Positions 16,937 through 26,132 of a stretch of DNA of 64,000 nt are shown here, one piece after another (positions within the stretch are counted from its first letter, which is position 1; every line of letters starts with the position of its first letter). This stretch comes from an uncultured Verrucomicrobiota bacterium. GTDB lineage: Bacteria > Verrucomicrobiota > Kiritimatiellia > Kiritimatiellales > Tichowtungiaceae. Location of the stretch: the NCBI GenBank assembly GCA_903831085.1, contig CAIKWE010000039.1, positions 46,496 through 110,495 on the forward strand, read 5' to 3'. Both the position numbers and the translations under genes were made by a program. Below the pieces are notes generated by a model, which saw nothing but the letters and a program-made list of their open reading frames with translations, searched no databases and was not told the origin of the DNA.

Positions 16937-18037
16937 ATGGCAGTTATCAATTTCGGCGGCACAAAAGAAACCGTCGTAACCCGCAAAGAGTTTTCGCTGG
17001 CGAAAGCCCGCAAAGTTCTGAAAAACGAAGTCATCGCGGTTATCGGCTACGGCGTACAGGGCCCGGCCCAGGCGCTCAACCTGCGCGACAACGGCTTCAA
17101 AGTCATCATCGGTCAGTCCAAGCAGTTCATGCAGGACTGGAACCGCGCCATCAAGGACGGCTTCGTCCCCGGCAAAACCCTGTTCGAAATCGAAGAAGCG
17201 GTTCAAAAGGGAACGGTCATTCAGTACCTGCTTTCCGACGCCGCCCAGAAACTCTGCTGGCCGCAGATCAAGCGCAACCTGAAAGCGGGCGACGCCCTCT
17301 ACTTCAGCCACGGCTTCTCGATCGTTTACAAAGATCTGACCAAAATCATCCCGCCGAAAAACGTGGACGTGTTGCTGGTCGCTCCGAAAGGTTCCGGGCT
17401 GAACGTCCGCCGCAACTTCCTGAGCGGCGCGGGCATCAACTCCAGCTTCGGCGTATTCCAGGACGCCACCGGCCGCGCCGAAGAGCGTTGTATTGCTCTT
17501 GGTATCGGTATCGGCTCCGGCTACCTGTTCCCGACCAGCTTTGAAAAAGAAGTGACTTCCGACCTCGTCGGCGAGCGCGGCGTCCTGATGGGCTGTCTGG
17601 CCGGCGTCATGGAAGCGCAGTATGAAGTGCTCCGCAAGAACGGCCACAGCCCGTCCGAAGCGTTCAACGAAACGGTTGAAGAGCTCACCCAGAGCCTGAT
17701 CCGTCTGGTTGACGAAAACGGCATGGACTGGATGTTCTCGAACTGCTCCGCCACCGCACAGCGCGGCGCGCTGGACTGGTCTCCGAAATTCAAGAAAGCC
17801 ACGCTGCCGGTATTCAATGACCTCTACAAAGCGGTCAAGACGAAGTCCGAAGCCAAGCGCGTACTGAAAGTCTGCGGCGCCAAGGACTACAAAGTCCGCC
17901 TGACCAAAGAACTGAAAGCCATCCACGACTCCGAAATGTGGCAGGCCGGTGCGGCTTCCCGCTCGCTTCGTCCGAAAGGCGAAGCCAAAGCGATTGCCAA
18001 AGGCACCAAAGGTGTCGGCGGCCGCGCCACCAACTAA
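16937..18037 (+). CDS. ilvC: Ketol-acid reductoisomerase
   Basis: 366 residues from ATG at 16937, six bases after AAGGAG. The Rossmann motif VIGYGVQGPAQALNLRDNG is followed by a KARI C-terminal knotted domain with EKEVTSDLVGERGVLMGCL, which holds the metal-binding Asp and Glu. It converts 2-acetolactate to 2,3-dihydroxyisovalerate for valine, leucine and isoleucine synthesis. Length and the LCWPQI/FSHGFSIVY segments resemble the Bacteroidota/plant-like type rather than the short class I enzyme. An intrinsic terminator follows 21 bases after the stop, so it is probably monocistronic. Confidence 0.95.
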   Translation: MAVINFGGTKETVVTRKEFSLAKARKVLKNEVIAVIGYGVQGPAQALNLRDNGFKVIIGQSKQFMQDWNRAIKDGFVPGKTLFEIEEAVQKGTVIQYLLSDAAQKLCWPQIKRNLKAGDALYFSHGFSIVYKDLTKIIPPKNVDVLLVAPKGSGLNVRRNFLSGAGINSSFGVFQDATGRAEERCIALGIGIGSGYLFPTSFEKEVTSDLVGERGVLMGCLAGVMEAQYEVLRKNGHSPSEAFNETVEELTQSLIRLVDENGMDWMFSNCSATAQRGALDWSPKFKKATLPVFNDLYKAVKTKSEAKRVLKVCGAKDYKVRLTKELKAIHDSEMWQAGAASRSLRPKGEAKAIAKGTKGVGGRATN

Positions 18038-18058
18038 GAAGGCCTGTTTTAGGCTTCG

Positions 18059-18089
18059 AAACCGCCTCGGATTCCGGGGCGGTTTTTTA
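18059..18089 (+). terminator. Intrinsic terminator of ilvC
   Basis: AACCGCCTCGG (18059-18069), loop ATT and CCGGGGCGGTT (18073-18083) are followed by a T run. Confidence 0.9.
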
Positions 18090-18102
18090 TTGGATATTGC
18101 AG

Positions 18103-18131
18103 TTTACAAGGGCGGGGGGCGTCTATATATT
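18103..18131 (+). promoter_or_regulatory. Probable sigma-70 promoter of rpsO
   Basis: TTTACA (18103-18108) and TATATT (18126-18131) with a 17-base spacer, about 57 bases before the rpsO start codon. Confidence 0.55.
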
Positions 18132-18187
18132 GTCGCGCTCAACTATAGACATAGCGAAAAAGAAGAGAGTTAAGAAGGAGCCTGTAA

Positions 18188-18451
18188 GTGGATACAGCAG
18201 TAAAAGCGGAAACCAGAAAAGAATATCAGCGCAGCGACCGGGACACCGGATCCGTTGAAGTGCAGGTTGCACTGCTGACAAAGCACGTGGATGCCCTCAC
18301 GGAGCATCTCAAGACCCATAATAAAGACAACAGCACCCGTCGCGGTTTGATCACCATGGTGAATAACCGCAAAAAGCTGCTTAGTTATCTGGCGAGAACA
18401 GATAATCCGCGCTACAAAACGCTGATTCAGCGTCTTGGCCTGCGTCACTAA
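18188..18451 (+). CDS. rpsO: 30S ribosomal protein S15 (uS15)
   Basis: 87 residues, the usual length. The conserved core RDTGSVEVQVALLTKHVDALTEHL (shown here across two helices), RRGLITMVNNRKKLLSYL and RYKTLIQRLGLRH is intact; this protein binds the three-way junction of 16S rRNA helices 20-22. The start is GTG at 18188: AAGGAG lies at 18175-18180 with a 7-base gap. Followed by a terminator and then pnp, the rpsO-pnp order seen in many bacteria. Confidence 0.97.
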   Translation: MDTAVKAETRKEYQRSDRDTGSVEVQVALLTKHVDALTEHLKTHNKDNSTRRGLITMVNNRKKLLSYLARTDNPRYKTLIQRLGLRH

Positions 18452-18462
18452 AATACGAGGAC

Positions 18463-18490
18463 GGCCCCGTTCACGACGGGGCTGTTTTGT
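18463..18490 (+). terminator. Intrinsic terminator of rpsO
   Basis: GCCCCGT (18464-18470) and ACGGGGC (18476-18482) form a 7 bp stem followed by TGTTTTGTTT. Confidence 0.8.
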
Positions 18491-18613
18491 TTCCGGGGAA
18501 GTCCCCGTTCCAAACCAGCGCCCTTTGCGGGCCGCCCGCTAATCCACTCCAGAGGCACGCATCCGCCTCGCCAGGCTCCCGGCAATCATGGATGCAGAAG
18601 GAAAAAGAGAGAA

Positions 18614-20725
18614 ATGAAAGATACAGTAAAAATACAGTTCGAAGTCGGCGGCAAGCCGATGTGTTTCGAGTCCGGTCTGCTCGCACAGCAGGCAGCCGGC
18701 GCAGTGAGCTGCCAATTGGGCGACAACGTCGTCTTCTCAGCCGTCACCACCAAAGCCCCCCGGGAAGGATGCGATTTCTTTCCCCTTCAGGTTGAATACC
18801 GCGAAAAATTCTACGCCGCAGGCCGTTTCCCCGGTGGATTTTTCAAACGCGAAGCCCGTCCGTCCGAAAAAGAAATTCTGACCGCCCGCGTCACCGACCG
18901 TCCGATCCGTCCGCTTTTCCCGAATGGATTCTACGACGAAGTTCAGATCAACAACATGCTGCTCAGCTGTGATGGCCAGATCGACACCGATTTTCTCAGT
19001 GTCAACGCCTCCAGTGCCGCACTGGTGATTTCCGAACTCCCTTTCCGCGGCCCGATCGCCGCCATACGCATGGCTCGTGTCGACGGAAAGTTCGTTATCT
19101 GCCCGACCCACGAACAGCTGGCCAAGAGCGACCTCGACCTCACCTATGCCGGCACCGCCGCGCTTCCGCTGATGATCGAAGGCAGCGCCAACGAAATCAG
19201 CGAAGCCGATTTCGTTGCCGCCATGAAGATTGCGCACGAAGCGATCCAGCCGATCATCGCCGCCCAGCTCGAACTGCGCCGCCAGCTCGGTAAAGCCGAT
19301 AAAGTGATTACACTGCCGAAAGCCGACACCGCGATGCTCGACAAAGCCCGCGAAATCGCCGGTAAAGAACTGCTTCAGGCTCTCGCCATCAACGGCAAGC
19401 TCGAACGTCAGGACAAAATCACCTCCATCAAGGAATCGCTGAAAGCCAAAATGCTCGAAGCGTTCCCGGAGATGAACGACACCAACTACATGCACGTCTT
19501 TGACGAACTCGAAATCGAACAGCTCCGCAAAAACGTGCTCGAACACAAGACGCGCGTCGGCGGACGCGGCTTCAACGAACTGCGCGAACTCAAAGCGCAG
19601 GTCGGCGTACTGCCGCGCGTTCACGGTTCAGCGGTGTTCAACCGCGGCGAAACCCAGTCTCTGGCGATCGTTACGCTCGGCCCGAAGAAAGATTCGCAGT
19701 CGATCGACGCCGTAACCGGCGGCGAAACCGAAAAGAACTTCATGCTCCACTACAACTTCCCGCCGTACAGCGTCGGTGAAGTCGGACGTCTGGGCACCAC
19801 CGGCCGCCGCGAAATCGGCCACGGCAATTTGGCTGAGCGCAGTCTGCGCCCGGTTATGCCCGACAATTATCCCTACGCCGTGCGCCTTGTTTCCGAAATC
19901 ATGGGCTCCAACGGCTCGTCCTCCATGGCTTCGGCCTGCGTGGGCACGCTGGCTCTGATGGACGCCGGTGTTCCGATCAAGAAGCCGGTCGGCGGAATTT
20001 CCGTCGGTCTCTTCACCGGCGAGAACGGCAAAGCCGATCTCGTGCTCGACATTCTCGGCACCGAAGACCACTGCGGCGATATGGACTTCAAAGTCTGCGG
20101 TACCCGCGACGGCATCACCGGCTTCCAGGTCGACCTGAAGATCGACGGCCTGCGCTGGGATCTCGTCGAAGGCGCTTTCAAGATGGCCCATGACGGCCGT
20201 ATGAAGATTCTCGACTACATGGAAAGCGTCATCGCTGCTCCGCGTGCCGAAATGTCCGAATACGCTCCGCGCATCACTGTCATCAAGATTGATCCGGAAA
20301 AGATCGGCGCGCTCATCGGCCCCGGCGGAAAAGTCATTCGCGGTATCACCGATACCTACGGCGTGCAGATCGATATCGAAGAAGACGGCACGGTCAACGT
20401 GTTCAGCGCCGATGCCAAAGCCATGACGGCTGCGGTCAAAGCGGTCAACGCCATCACGGCGGAAGCCGAAATTGGTCAGATCTACGAAGGCACTGTCCGC
20501 ACCATTCGTGACTTCGGCGCCTTCGTCGAAATCATGCCCGGCAAAGACGGCCTTGTGCATATCTCCGAACTGGCTGACTTCCGCGTTGGCAAAGTCGAAG
20601 ACATCTGCAAAGAAGGCGACACCATGTGGGTCAAAGTCCTCGACGTGGATCGCGACGGCAAGATCCGCCTCAGCCGCCGCGCGGCTATGGCCGAAAAAGA
20701 CGCCGCCGCTGCCACCACCGACTAA
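18614..20725 (+). CDS. pnp: Polyribonucleotide nucleotidyltransferase (PNPase)
   Basis: 703 residues with the full PNPase order: RNase PH domain 1 (residues about 10-225), an all-helical linker, RNase PH domain 2 with [18 protein letters not shown], a KH domain (about 555-615, with [15 protein letters not shown]) and an S1 domain (about 620-690, with [18 protein letters not shown] and [10 protein letters not shown]). It degrades RNA 3' to 5' by phosphorolysis and is part of the degradosome in many bacteria. The ATG at 18614 follows a purine-rich stretch (GGAAAAAGAGAGAA). Confidence 0.97.
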   Translation: MKDTVKIQFEVGGKPMCFESGLLAQQAAGAVSCQLGDNVVFSAVTTKAPREGCDFFPLQVEYREKFYAAGRFPGGFFKREARPSEKEILTARVTDRPIRPLFPNGFYDEVQINNMLLSCDGQIDTDFLSVNASSAALVISELPFRGPIAAIRMARVDGKFVICPTHEQLAKSDLDLTYAGTAALPLMIEGSANEISEADFVAAMKIAHEAIQPIIAAQLELRRQLGKADKVITLPKADTAMLDKAREIAGKELLQALAINGKLERQDKITSIKESLKAKMLEAFPEMNDTNYMHVFDELEIEQLRKNVLEHKTRVGGRGFNELRELKAQVGVLPRVHGSAVFNRGETQSLAIVTLGPKKDSQSIDAVTGGETEKNFMLHYNFPPYSVGEVGRLGTTGRREIGHGNLAERSLRPVMPDNYPYAVRLVSEIMGSNGSSSMASACVGTLALMDAGVPIKKPVGGISVGLFTGENGKADLVLDILGTEDHCGDMDFKVCGTRDGITGFQVDLKIDGLRWDLVEGAFKMAHDGRMKILDYMESVIAAPRAEMSEYAPRITVIKIDPEKIGALIGPGGKVIRGITDTYGVQIDIEEDGTVNVFSADAKAMTAAVKAVNAITAEAEIGQIYEGTVRTIRDFGAFVEIMPGKDGLVHISELADFRVGKVEDICKEGDTMWVKVLDVDRDGKIRLSRRAAMAEKDAAAATTD

Positions 20726-20743
20726 TCCTTGCACTGGTGCAAC

Positions 20744-20776
20744 AAAAAGCCCTTCCGTTCGCGGAAGGGCTTTTTT
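20744..20776. terminator. Bidirectional intrinsic terminator between pnp and the AddB-like gene
   Basis: AAAAAGCCCTTCCG (20744-20757), tetraloop TTCG and CGGAAGGGCTTTTTT: T-rich in both directions, between two convergent genes. Confidence 0.92.
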
Positions 20777-20781
20777 ATTGG

Positions 20782-23712
20782 CTAGAACTCTTTTAGAAGT
20801 TCCTTCGGGTCGATGGCGGTGGTGCGGCAGATGTGGGAATAGTCCTCATATCCGGCGATAAGCGGTTCAGTAGCGAGGTCGCCTGCGCGCAGTTTCCGGA
20901 CATTGGAAAATAACGTTTCGAGGAAGGCTTCCGTCAACTCCGGAGTCATCGTGAGCCGTTTCTTTTCAAAGTGGTTGGTCATTTTTTTCAGGTCGCGCTC
21001 CTGCAGATGATAGACCGCCTGTGTCTTTTCGTTCAGCTCCGGCGTATTGTGCGCGCCGAAAAATTTTTCCTGCGCCGCGAAGGTGTAGAGCGGAATCTGG
21101 CAATCGAGATTCAGCGCCACCTTCTTCCCGAGGTTATCCATGGAGTCGTTGCGCGACCGACTCTTGTAATCCACCACCAGCAGTCGTTCCAGTTCGCCGT
21201 TTGAATCAAAAATCAGGTCGATACGGTCGATCTTGCCCTTCAGCCGGACTTCTTCTTCGCCGCGCTTCAGCGTCAGCGGCAAATCGTGCTTGGCGTCGAA
21301 CTTCATTTCGAACAGCGCCGGATAGCGGTTTTCGGCCTGCGCGGTTTCAATATCCATACGGACAAAGTTTTCGATCATCTGCAGAAGCTTGAGCTTTTCA
21401 GTTTCCCAGACAGCGGGATGGCCGAGGTGACGGCTTGGCCGCCGCTCTGCTTTGGCAAATTCTTCCAGTGCGATGTCACGGGCCAGCGCCAGCAGTTCGT
21501 TCGCCTTTGCCGAATCAAAAACCGCCAGCGGAATTTCGCCGCGCTGTGCGATTTTCCAACCCTTGGAAGAACGATCTGCATAAAGCCCGCTCTGCTTGGC
21601 GATGGCGGTGTAAATCTGTTCGAGGATTTCGTGAATGACATTGCCGCGATCCATCGGGTCGGTGTCGTCCTCGTGGGTGCGGTCGGACTTGATGCCCAGC
21701 ACCTTTTCGAGGAAAAAGACAAACCGGTTGCGCGCTAATGATTCCAGCGCCGTAGCGCTGAACTCCGGATTGTTGGTGAGCCATTTCTGAATTGTAGACG
21801 CGACACTTTGTGGAAGCGGCATCCTGCCGCTGGCCAGAGGCTGGAAGCCTCTTCCACTTTTTTCAGAAAAGTGCGCATTGGTCTGCCGGACTTCATCTTC
21901 GGCGCGGCAGAATTCCGGCGGCAGGATGGTATGGAATGACTCACCGAGCGCCGGTTTTTCAATACCGGTTAGTCCGCGCATCCGTTCGAAAAATTCGCCT
22001 GGCGCGCGCTCCTTGCCGTCCGCAGCGGTGCGGGTGTAGGAAAGCGTCAACCGTTCTCGCGCCGCGCTCATGGCGGTCAGGAAAAGAATTTCTTCCTGAA
22101 TCAGCGCCGCGCCGGTTTCAGACAGCGCCAGCCGCGGACAGAGAATTTTACGTTCGTCCAGAAACGCCCGCAGGGCTTTGCGCTCGGTATCGTTCAGCAA
22201 CGAATCGGCTTTCGGAATCTGCGGGAAGGTGCGGTCGTCCATACCGGCGATATAAACCGATTCGAACCGAAGACCTGCGGCGTCCATCGGATTGACGATC
22301 CAGACGCCGCGTTCGGTGCCGGTTTCGTCTTTGAGCGTGACGTTATCGAGCAGTTCTTCAAACAGCGCAGTCAGCCGCTCCGGCGGTGCCGGACGGCTGC
22401 TGACGTCGGCGATCTCGCCAATCAGTGCAAGCACCTCGTCGGGCAGAATCAATCCATGCCTCTCAATCAGTGCTTTGACCTGTTCCGAAAATTTCGCGGC
22501 CGTAATCTTTTTTTCCGATGGCTGGAAGAGTCCGGCGAGTTCTTTCGGCAGGCGGCGCAGGCGCGGCGGCTCCTTCAGACGGATTTCCTGAACGAGCGCC
22601 TGCCGAGTTTCGGCATCAAGTCCGGGCCACTGGATACCGGGCATTAAAAGGATGTCGCAAAGCCGGTCGCGCGAGAAGTTCTGCGGGAAGGCGAGCAGGG
22701 CGAGCAGCGCTTTAACCGGCGGATGCGCGGCGGCGGGCGTGCCGCGCCGGAAGTGATACGGAATACCGAAGCGCGCGAAGACGTCGGGGATGATGTCGGT
22801 GTACGGACTCAGGTCACGCAGGATCAGCGCGATTTCATCCGGCGCGGTGCCGCGTTCAATTTCACCGGCAATGCGCCTCGCGGCATCTTCGATTTCGCCG
22901 TAGGGATGAGCGGAGACAAAAAACGAAACCCGTTTGCGCGATTCGGATTCGAGAATGTTGCTGTCGTCGGCTTCAAAGGCGTCGGCAAAATCTTCCAGCC
23001 ATGGTTTCCATTTTTCTTCGGCTCCGCGCATTAGCTCGCTACGCACGGCGGCAAATAGCCGGTCTTCGGCGGCTTCGGCGTGCGCGCCGGGCAGGACGGA
23101 ATAGACTTTCACCTGCTCTGCGCCAAGACGTGTTTTGAGCGCGGCGGCGAAACGCTCCTCAAATGGATTGAACCAGCGGACGGCGCGGAAGTGGATTTTT
23201 CCGTCCAGCTCGTGCGGCAGGTCGCCGGACTCAATCAGCCGGAGCAGGGCGGCGTTGACGGTAAAACGGTCGGCGAGATCCGTTTTGGTACACAGCGCGC
23301 GCCAGGCCATCAAGAGCTGTCCGATGCCGTGCAGTTTATGATCCGGTTCGTGAGCGAGCAGCCATTCGACGAGGGTCGATTCCTTTTCAGCAAAAACAGC
23401 AAAGGCTTCGATGGCCTGCTGAAGCACTCCGGCCCGCGCGGCGGGCGAAAGGCGGGCGAGCGGCTGACCGGGCGGAAACCGGACGGTTTCAGCGGCTTCT
23501 TCGAGAAGCAGGCGGGTTTCGGTCGGGCTCGGCGAGCGGCCTTTGAGCAGTCCTGTTCGACGGGCGGCCCGTTCGCACAGGACGAGGATCTTTTTCTGAG
23601 TAAAGAGCCGGGAGGTGTCGAGAGCGCCGGTTTCCAGAACAAGGCGGCGCTCGGTCCGGCGTTTAGCCAGCTCGGTCGGAAAAATCGTCAACGCTTCGCC
23701 GCTCATCTTCAT
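20782..23712 (-). CDS. AddB/RexB-like PD-(D/E)XK nuclease with inactive helicase-like region
   Basis: 976 residues from ATG at 23712; the upstream extension is not convincing. The C-terminal nuclease domain has NVIHEILEQIY (His), then GKIDRIDLIF and LLVVDYKS (Asp about 849 and Lys), the RecB-type motifs of PD-(D/E)XK exonucleases. Upstream regions resemble UvrD-like domains (VYIAGMDDRTFPQ, LTLSYTRTA), but I see no Walker A motif at the N terminus, as in AddB. It probably acts with an AddA-type helicase in double-strand break repair; none is in the window. A BIME-like repeat at 21810-21857 and the palindromes at 20894 and 21554 lie in frame. It converges on pnp with a shared terminator. Confidence 0.8.
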   Translation of the reverse strand: MKMSGEALTIFPTELAKRRTERRLVLETGALDTSRLFTQKKILVLCERAARRTGLLKGRSPSPTETRLLLEEAAETVRFPPGQPLARLSPAARAGVLQQAIEAFAVFAEKESTLVEWLLAHEPDHKLHGIGQLLMAWRALCTKTDLADRFTVNAALLRLIESGDLPHELDGKIHFRAVRWFNPFEERFAAALKTRLGAEQVKVYSVLPGAHAEAAEDRLFAAVRSELMRGAEEKWKPWLEDFADAFEADDSNILESESRKRVSFFVSAHPYGEIEDAARRIAGEIERGTAPDEIALILRDLSPYTDIIPDVFARFGIPYHFRRGTPAAAHPPVKALLALLAFPQNFSRDRLCDILLMPGIQWPGLDAETRQALVQEIRLKEPPRLRRLPKELAGLFQPSEKKITAAKFSEQVKALIERHGLILPDEVLALIGEIADVSSRPAPPERLTALFEELLDNVTLKDETGTERGVWIVNPMDAAGLRFESVYIAGMDDRTFPQIPKADSLLNDTERKALRAFLDERKILCPRLALSETGAALIQEEILFLTAMSAARERLTLSYTRTAADGKERAPGEFFERMRGLTGIEKPALGESFHTILPPEFCRAEDEVRQTNAHFSEKSGRGFQPLASGRMPLPQSVASTIQKWLTNNPEFSATALESLARNRFVFFLEKVLGIKSDRTHEDDTDPMDRGNVIHEILEQIYTAIAKQSGLYADRSSKGWKIAQRGEIPLAVFDSAKANELLALARDIALEEFAKAERRPSRHLGHPAVWETEKLKLLQMIENFVRMDIETAQAENRYPALFEMKFDAKHDLPLTLKRGEEEVRLKGKIDRIDLIFDSNGELERLLVVDYKSRSRNDSMDNLGKKVALNLDCQIPLYTFAAQEKFFGAHNTPELNEKTQAVYHLQERDLKKMTNHFEKKRLTMTPELTEAFLETLFSNVRKLRAGDLATEPLIAGYEDYSHICRTTAIDPKELLKEF
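21810..21857. repeat. BIME-like two-hairpin element inside the AddB-like gene
   Basis: GTGG opens and CCAC closes. The hairpins are AAGCGGCATCCTGCCGCT and AGAGGCTGGAAGCCTCT. On the coding strand it is read as SGRGFQPLASGRMPLPQS, in a region between the helicase-like and nuclease parts. Confidence 0.85.
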
Positions 23713-23767
23713 GGTTGATGAAATTAGCAGAGAGCGGTAGGGTTTGCCACCGTTTGGAGAGAATTTT

Positions 23768-24197
23768 CCCACGAATCTCACGAATGAACACGAATAAGAA
23801 CATTTTATATAAGGAAGAGAGTTTCTCAATTATTGGAGCGTGCTTTAACGTCTACAACGACAAGGGTTGTGGTTTTCTTGAGCCGGTTTATCAGGAGTGT
23901 ATGGGGATAGAATTTGCCTTCCAATCGATTCCGTCGGAGGCTCAGAAGAAGCCGGATTTGTTTTATAGGGGGAAGAAACTTGAACATGTTTACCAGCCGG
24001 ACGTTATCTGTTTTGGGAAAATCATTATTGAACTAAAGGCTGTTGAAAAAATTACGGATGCTTATCGTGCTTAGGTTCTTAATTACTTGAATGCAACGGG
24101 GTGTAAGCTGGGAATAATTGTAAATTTCGGGCATTATCCCGATCTCGAATATGAACGAATTGTCCTCTGATTCGTGTTTATTCGTGTGATTCGTGGG
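23768..24197. mobile_element. 430 bp GxxExxY unit bounded by 30 bp inverted repeats
   Basis: The left repeat (23768-23797) and the reverse complement of the right repeat (24168-24197) match at 27 of 30 positions. Each is built from three spaced CACGAAT units. The left repeat contains the start codon of the GxxExxY frame and the right one begins with its stop codon, so the repeats frame the gene exactly. No transposase and no obvious target duplication are seen; mobility is an inference. Confidence 0.65.
23784..24170 (+). pseudogene. GxxExxY family protein (PD-(D/E)XK superfamily), interrupted by an in-frame TAG
   Basis: From ATG at 23784 the frame encodes the family signature GFLEPVYQEC (G-x-x-E-x-x-Y), then VYQPDVICFGKIIIELKAV, with the D and E-x-K pattern of PD-(D/E)XK nucleases. 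Codon 97 is TAG (24072-24074) in DAYRA-stop-VLNYL. Reading through gives VLNYLNATGCKLGIIVNFG and ends at TGA 24168 with YERIVL, which is the normal C terminus of the family. Relatives have Q at this place (AQVLNYL), so a single CAG to TAG change explains it. The function of the family is unknown. It is probably a recent pseudogene; a truncated product or amber suppression is less likely. Confidence 0.8.
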
Positions 24198-24213
24198 CAA
24201 AGAAGGAGATGTA

Positions 24214-25185
24214 ATGAATTTTCAGAAACGCGCTAAAGAAGTGATGGATGCCGAAATCGCGGGTATGGAAAAAGTCCGCGACAGCATCAACGGCAATTTC
24301 AGCACGGCGGTTGAATGGATCCTCGCGGTCTTGAAAAACGGCGGCAAGGTGATCGTCACCGGCGTCGGCAAAAATTTTCATATCGGTCAGAAAATGGCGG
24401 CGACGTTCACCAGCACCGGAACGCCCGCGGTCCTGCTGCATCCGATCGAAGCGATGCACGGCGACTTCGGGATCGTCGGCGAAAAGGACATTGTGCTGGC
24501 GCTCAGCTACAGCGGTGCCTCCGACGAACTGCTGGCTTTGATTCCCGCGCTCAAACGGCGCGGTGTGAAGATTATCTGCATGACCGGCGATGCCGCCAGT
24601 CCGCTCGGCCTTCAGAGTGATCTGGTTCTGCCGATTACGATTGATAAGGAAGCCTGCCCGTTCGGCATGGCACCGACCACCAGCACAACGGTGACATTGG
24701 CTCTCGGCGACGCGCTGGCGATTGTTCTGCTTGAGGCGCGCGGCTTCAAAAAAGAAGACTACGCCAAGCTGCATCCCGGCGGCGCAATCGGCCGCACGCT
24801 TCTGCTGAAAGTTTCCGATGTCATGCGCACCAGCGACCGCCTCGCCAAGGTAAGGAGCGGCACGAAGGTCAAAGAGGCTGTGCTGGCGATGACCGGTGCT
24901 CGCGCCGGTTGCGTCGCGGTGGTGGACGCGAACAATAAACTGCTCGGCATTTTTACCGACGGCGACCTGCGCCGCCACCTGATTGATACTCCCAACATCA
25001 CCGACGCGGCGATTGATTCGGTGATGACTCGCAATCCGATCACGCTCAAAGCCGATCAACTCGCCGTGGATATCCTGAAAATCTACGAGGAGAAAAATAT
25101 CGACGACCTGATGGTTGTTGATGACACCGGCCATATTGTCGGCGCGGTCGACATTCAGGACCTGCCGAAACTGAAAATTCTCTAA
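24214..25185 (+). CDS. kdsD: Arabinose-5-phosphate isomerase, KdsD/KpsF/GutQ family
   Basis: 323 residues from ATG at 24214, five bases after AAGGAG. The N-terminal SIS domain (residues 30-180) has VIVTGVGKNFHIGQKMAATF, LALSYSGASDELL and the PTTSTT loop. The conserved KLHPGGAIGR follows, and then two CBS domains (residues about 205-320). It converts ribulose 5-phosphate to arabinose 5-phosphate, the first step toward Kdo for lipopolysaccharide or capsule, which implies a Gram-negative envelope. It starts just after the right inverted repeat of the GxxExxY unit, which may have separated it from its original promoter. Confidence 0.93.
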   Translation: MNFQKRAKEVMDAEIAGMEKVRDSINGNFSTAVEWILAVLKNGGKVIVTGVGKNFHIGQKMAATFTSTGTPAVLLHPIEAMHGDFGIVGEKDIVLALSYSGASDELLALIPALKRRGVKIICMTGDAASPLGLQSDLVLPITIDKEACPFGMAPTTSTTVTLALGDALAIVLLEARGFKKEDYAKLHPGGAIGRTLLLKVSDVMRTSDRLAKVRSGTKVKEAVLAMTGARAGCVAVVDANNKLLGIFTDGDLRRHLIDTPNITDAAIDSVMTRNPITLKADQLAVDILKIYEEKNIDDLMVVDDTGHIVGAVDIQDLPKLKIL

Positions 25186-25190
25186 ATGAT

Positions 25191-25225
25191 CTGAAGCCTG
25201 AAGTCTCAGGCCTGAGGCCTTCTCT
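25191..25225. repeat. Heptanucleotide tandem array 1
   Basis: Five 7-mers in a row: CTGAAGC, CTGAAGT, CTCAGGC, CTGAGGC, CTTCTCT. They lie between the converging kdsD and zinc-ribbon genes. Confidence 0.6.
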
Positions 25226-25455
25226 CACTCTTTAACCGGCTCGTTCTGCTTTCCGCATTTTGGACAAGGGGCGAGCGGCGTGCGGCGCGGCACGGTGTAA
25301 ATGTGACGGCAGGCATCGCAGCGGTAGACCGCCTGGTTTCCGTTTTTGCGGCGGCGGCGGAAGGTGATGAAATCATAGGCCACAGCCGCGGAAAAAAGCG
25401 CGGCCAGCGCAAGCGTCAGCGGAATCGTAAACAGGCTGAGCGGATCAACAGGCAT
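25225..25455 (-). CDS. Small membrane-anchored zinc-ribbon protein
   Basis: 76 residues. One transmembrane segment (PLSLFTIPLTLALAALFSAAVAY, shown from about residue 5 to 27) is followed by a basic stretch and a zinc ribbon with CDAC and CPKC (residues about 46-69). It is the last gene of the leftward TPR-ExbB-ExbD operon and overlaps the preceding gene by one base. The topology puts the ribbon in the cytoplasm (inferred from the RRRR stretch after the segment). Function unknown. Confidence 0.75.
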   Translation of the reverse strand: MPVDPLSLFTIPLTLALAALFSAAVAYDFITFRRRRKNGNQAVYRCDACRHIYTVPRRTPLAPCPKCGKQNEPVKE

Positions 25456-26132
25456 TATTCTTTTCCCTCCTGCGCGAAGCGGATATCGATCCAGCCTTCT
25501 GTTTTTTCTTTCGAGGGGATGAATCGCAACTGCCGGACGGCGCTGAGCAGGGCGGTATTAGTGACCGGCGCGTCAAAGAAGGCGGACTCAACCGTTCCGT
25601 CGGCGCGAACGGCTAGATTCATGCGAATGGTTTCAGGCAGTCCGGATGCGGCGATATTGAACGGAGGAAGATCGCCGGCACGCGGTTTGAGTTCCGGTGA
25701 CAGGAACAGTTGTGTGCCCGCAGCGGGCCGGATGGCCGGGCACGGCGTAGTGCCGGGAGCCGGGAGTGTGCCTTGAGGGAGAACTGTTTCCGCCGTCAGG
25801 AGCGCGCGGTTCACATCGGCGGCGGCGCTACTTTCCTTTGGCAGATAGCGGACGGGGGTGGCGGGTTTTTCAAGTGTCAGGCGCAGATTCACCTGATTCT
25901 CGACAAACTTACCGCTGAATCCTGCATCGGCAGGGAGTGCGAAAAGCGTCGGTTTTTTCAGTTTACGCAGGGTTTCATCGTCCGCGGCAAGGCGGGTGAC
26001 CTCGGGGCGCATCGAAGGCATCGCCGGGCGAAGAGTCGCAGGCTGGAAGGCGAACAGCCACAGAGCGAACCATCCGACGGCGCAAAGAATCGCGACGGTG
26101 AGCACAGGAGTAAACTGGACGCGGATTTTCAC
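25455..26132 (-). CDS. TonB-like energy-transducing protein (putative)
   Basis: 225 residues. An N-terminal membrane anchor (VLTVAILCAVGWFALWLFAF) is followed by a Pro-rich periplasmic region and a C-terminal stretch, IRMNLAVRADGTVESAFFD ... LLSAVRQLRFIPSKEKTEGWIDIRF. That stretch has the layout of a TonB C-terminal domain (V-x-x-DG-x-V-x-x-A and a final W-x-x-I/V-x-F). It overlaps the ExbD-like gene by 4 bp. Position in an ExbB-ExbD operon supports a TonB/TolA role; I cannot tell which outer-membrane receptor it serves. Confidence 0.65.
   Translation of the reverse strand: MKIRVQFTPVLTVAILCAVGWFALWLFAFQPATLRPAMPSMRPEVTRLAADDETLRKLKKPTLFALPADAGFSGKFVENQVNLRLTLEKPATPVRYLPKESSAAADVNRALLTAETVLPQGTLPAPGTTPCPAIRPAAGTQLFLSPELKPRAGDLPPFNIAASGLPETIRMNLAVRADGTVESAFFDAPVTNTALLSAVRQLRFIPSKEKTEGWIDIRFAQEGKE

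Noticed and set aside
20782..23712. Active UvrD-type helicase
   Set aside because: No Walker A motif at the N terminus; only the nuclease motifs are intact, so an AddB-like role fits better.
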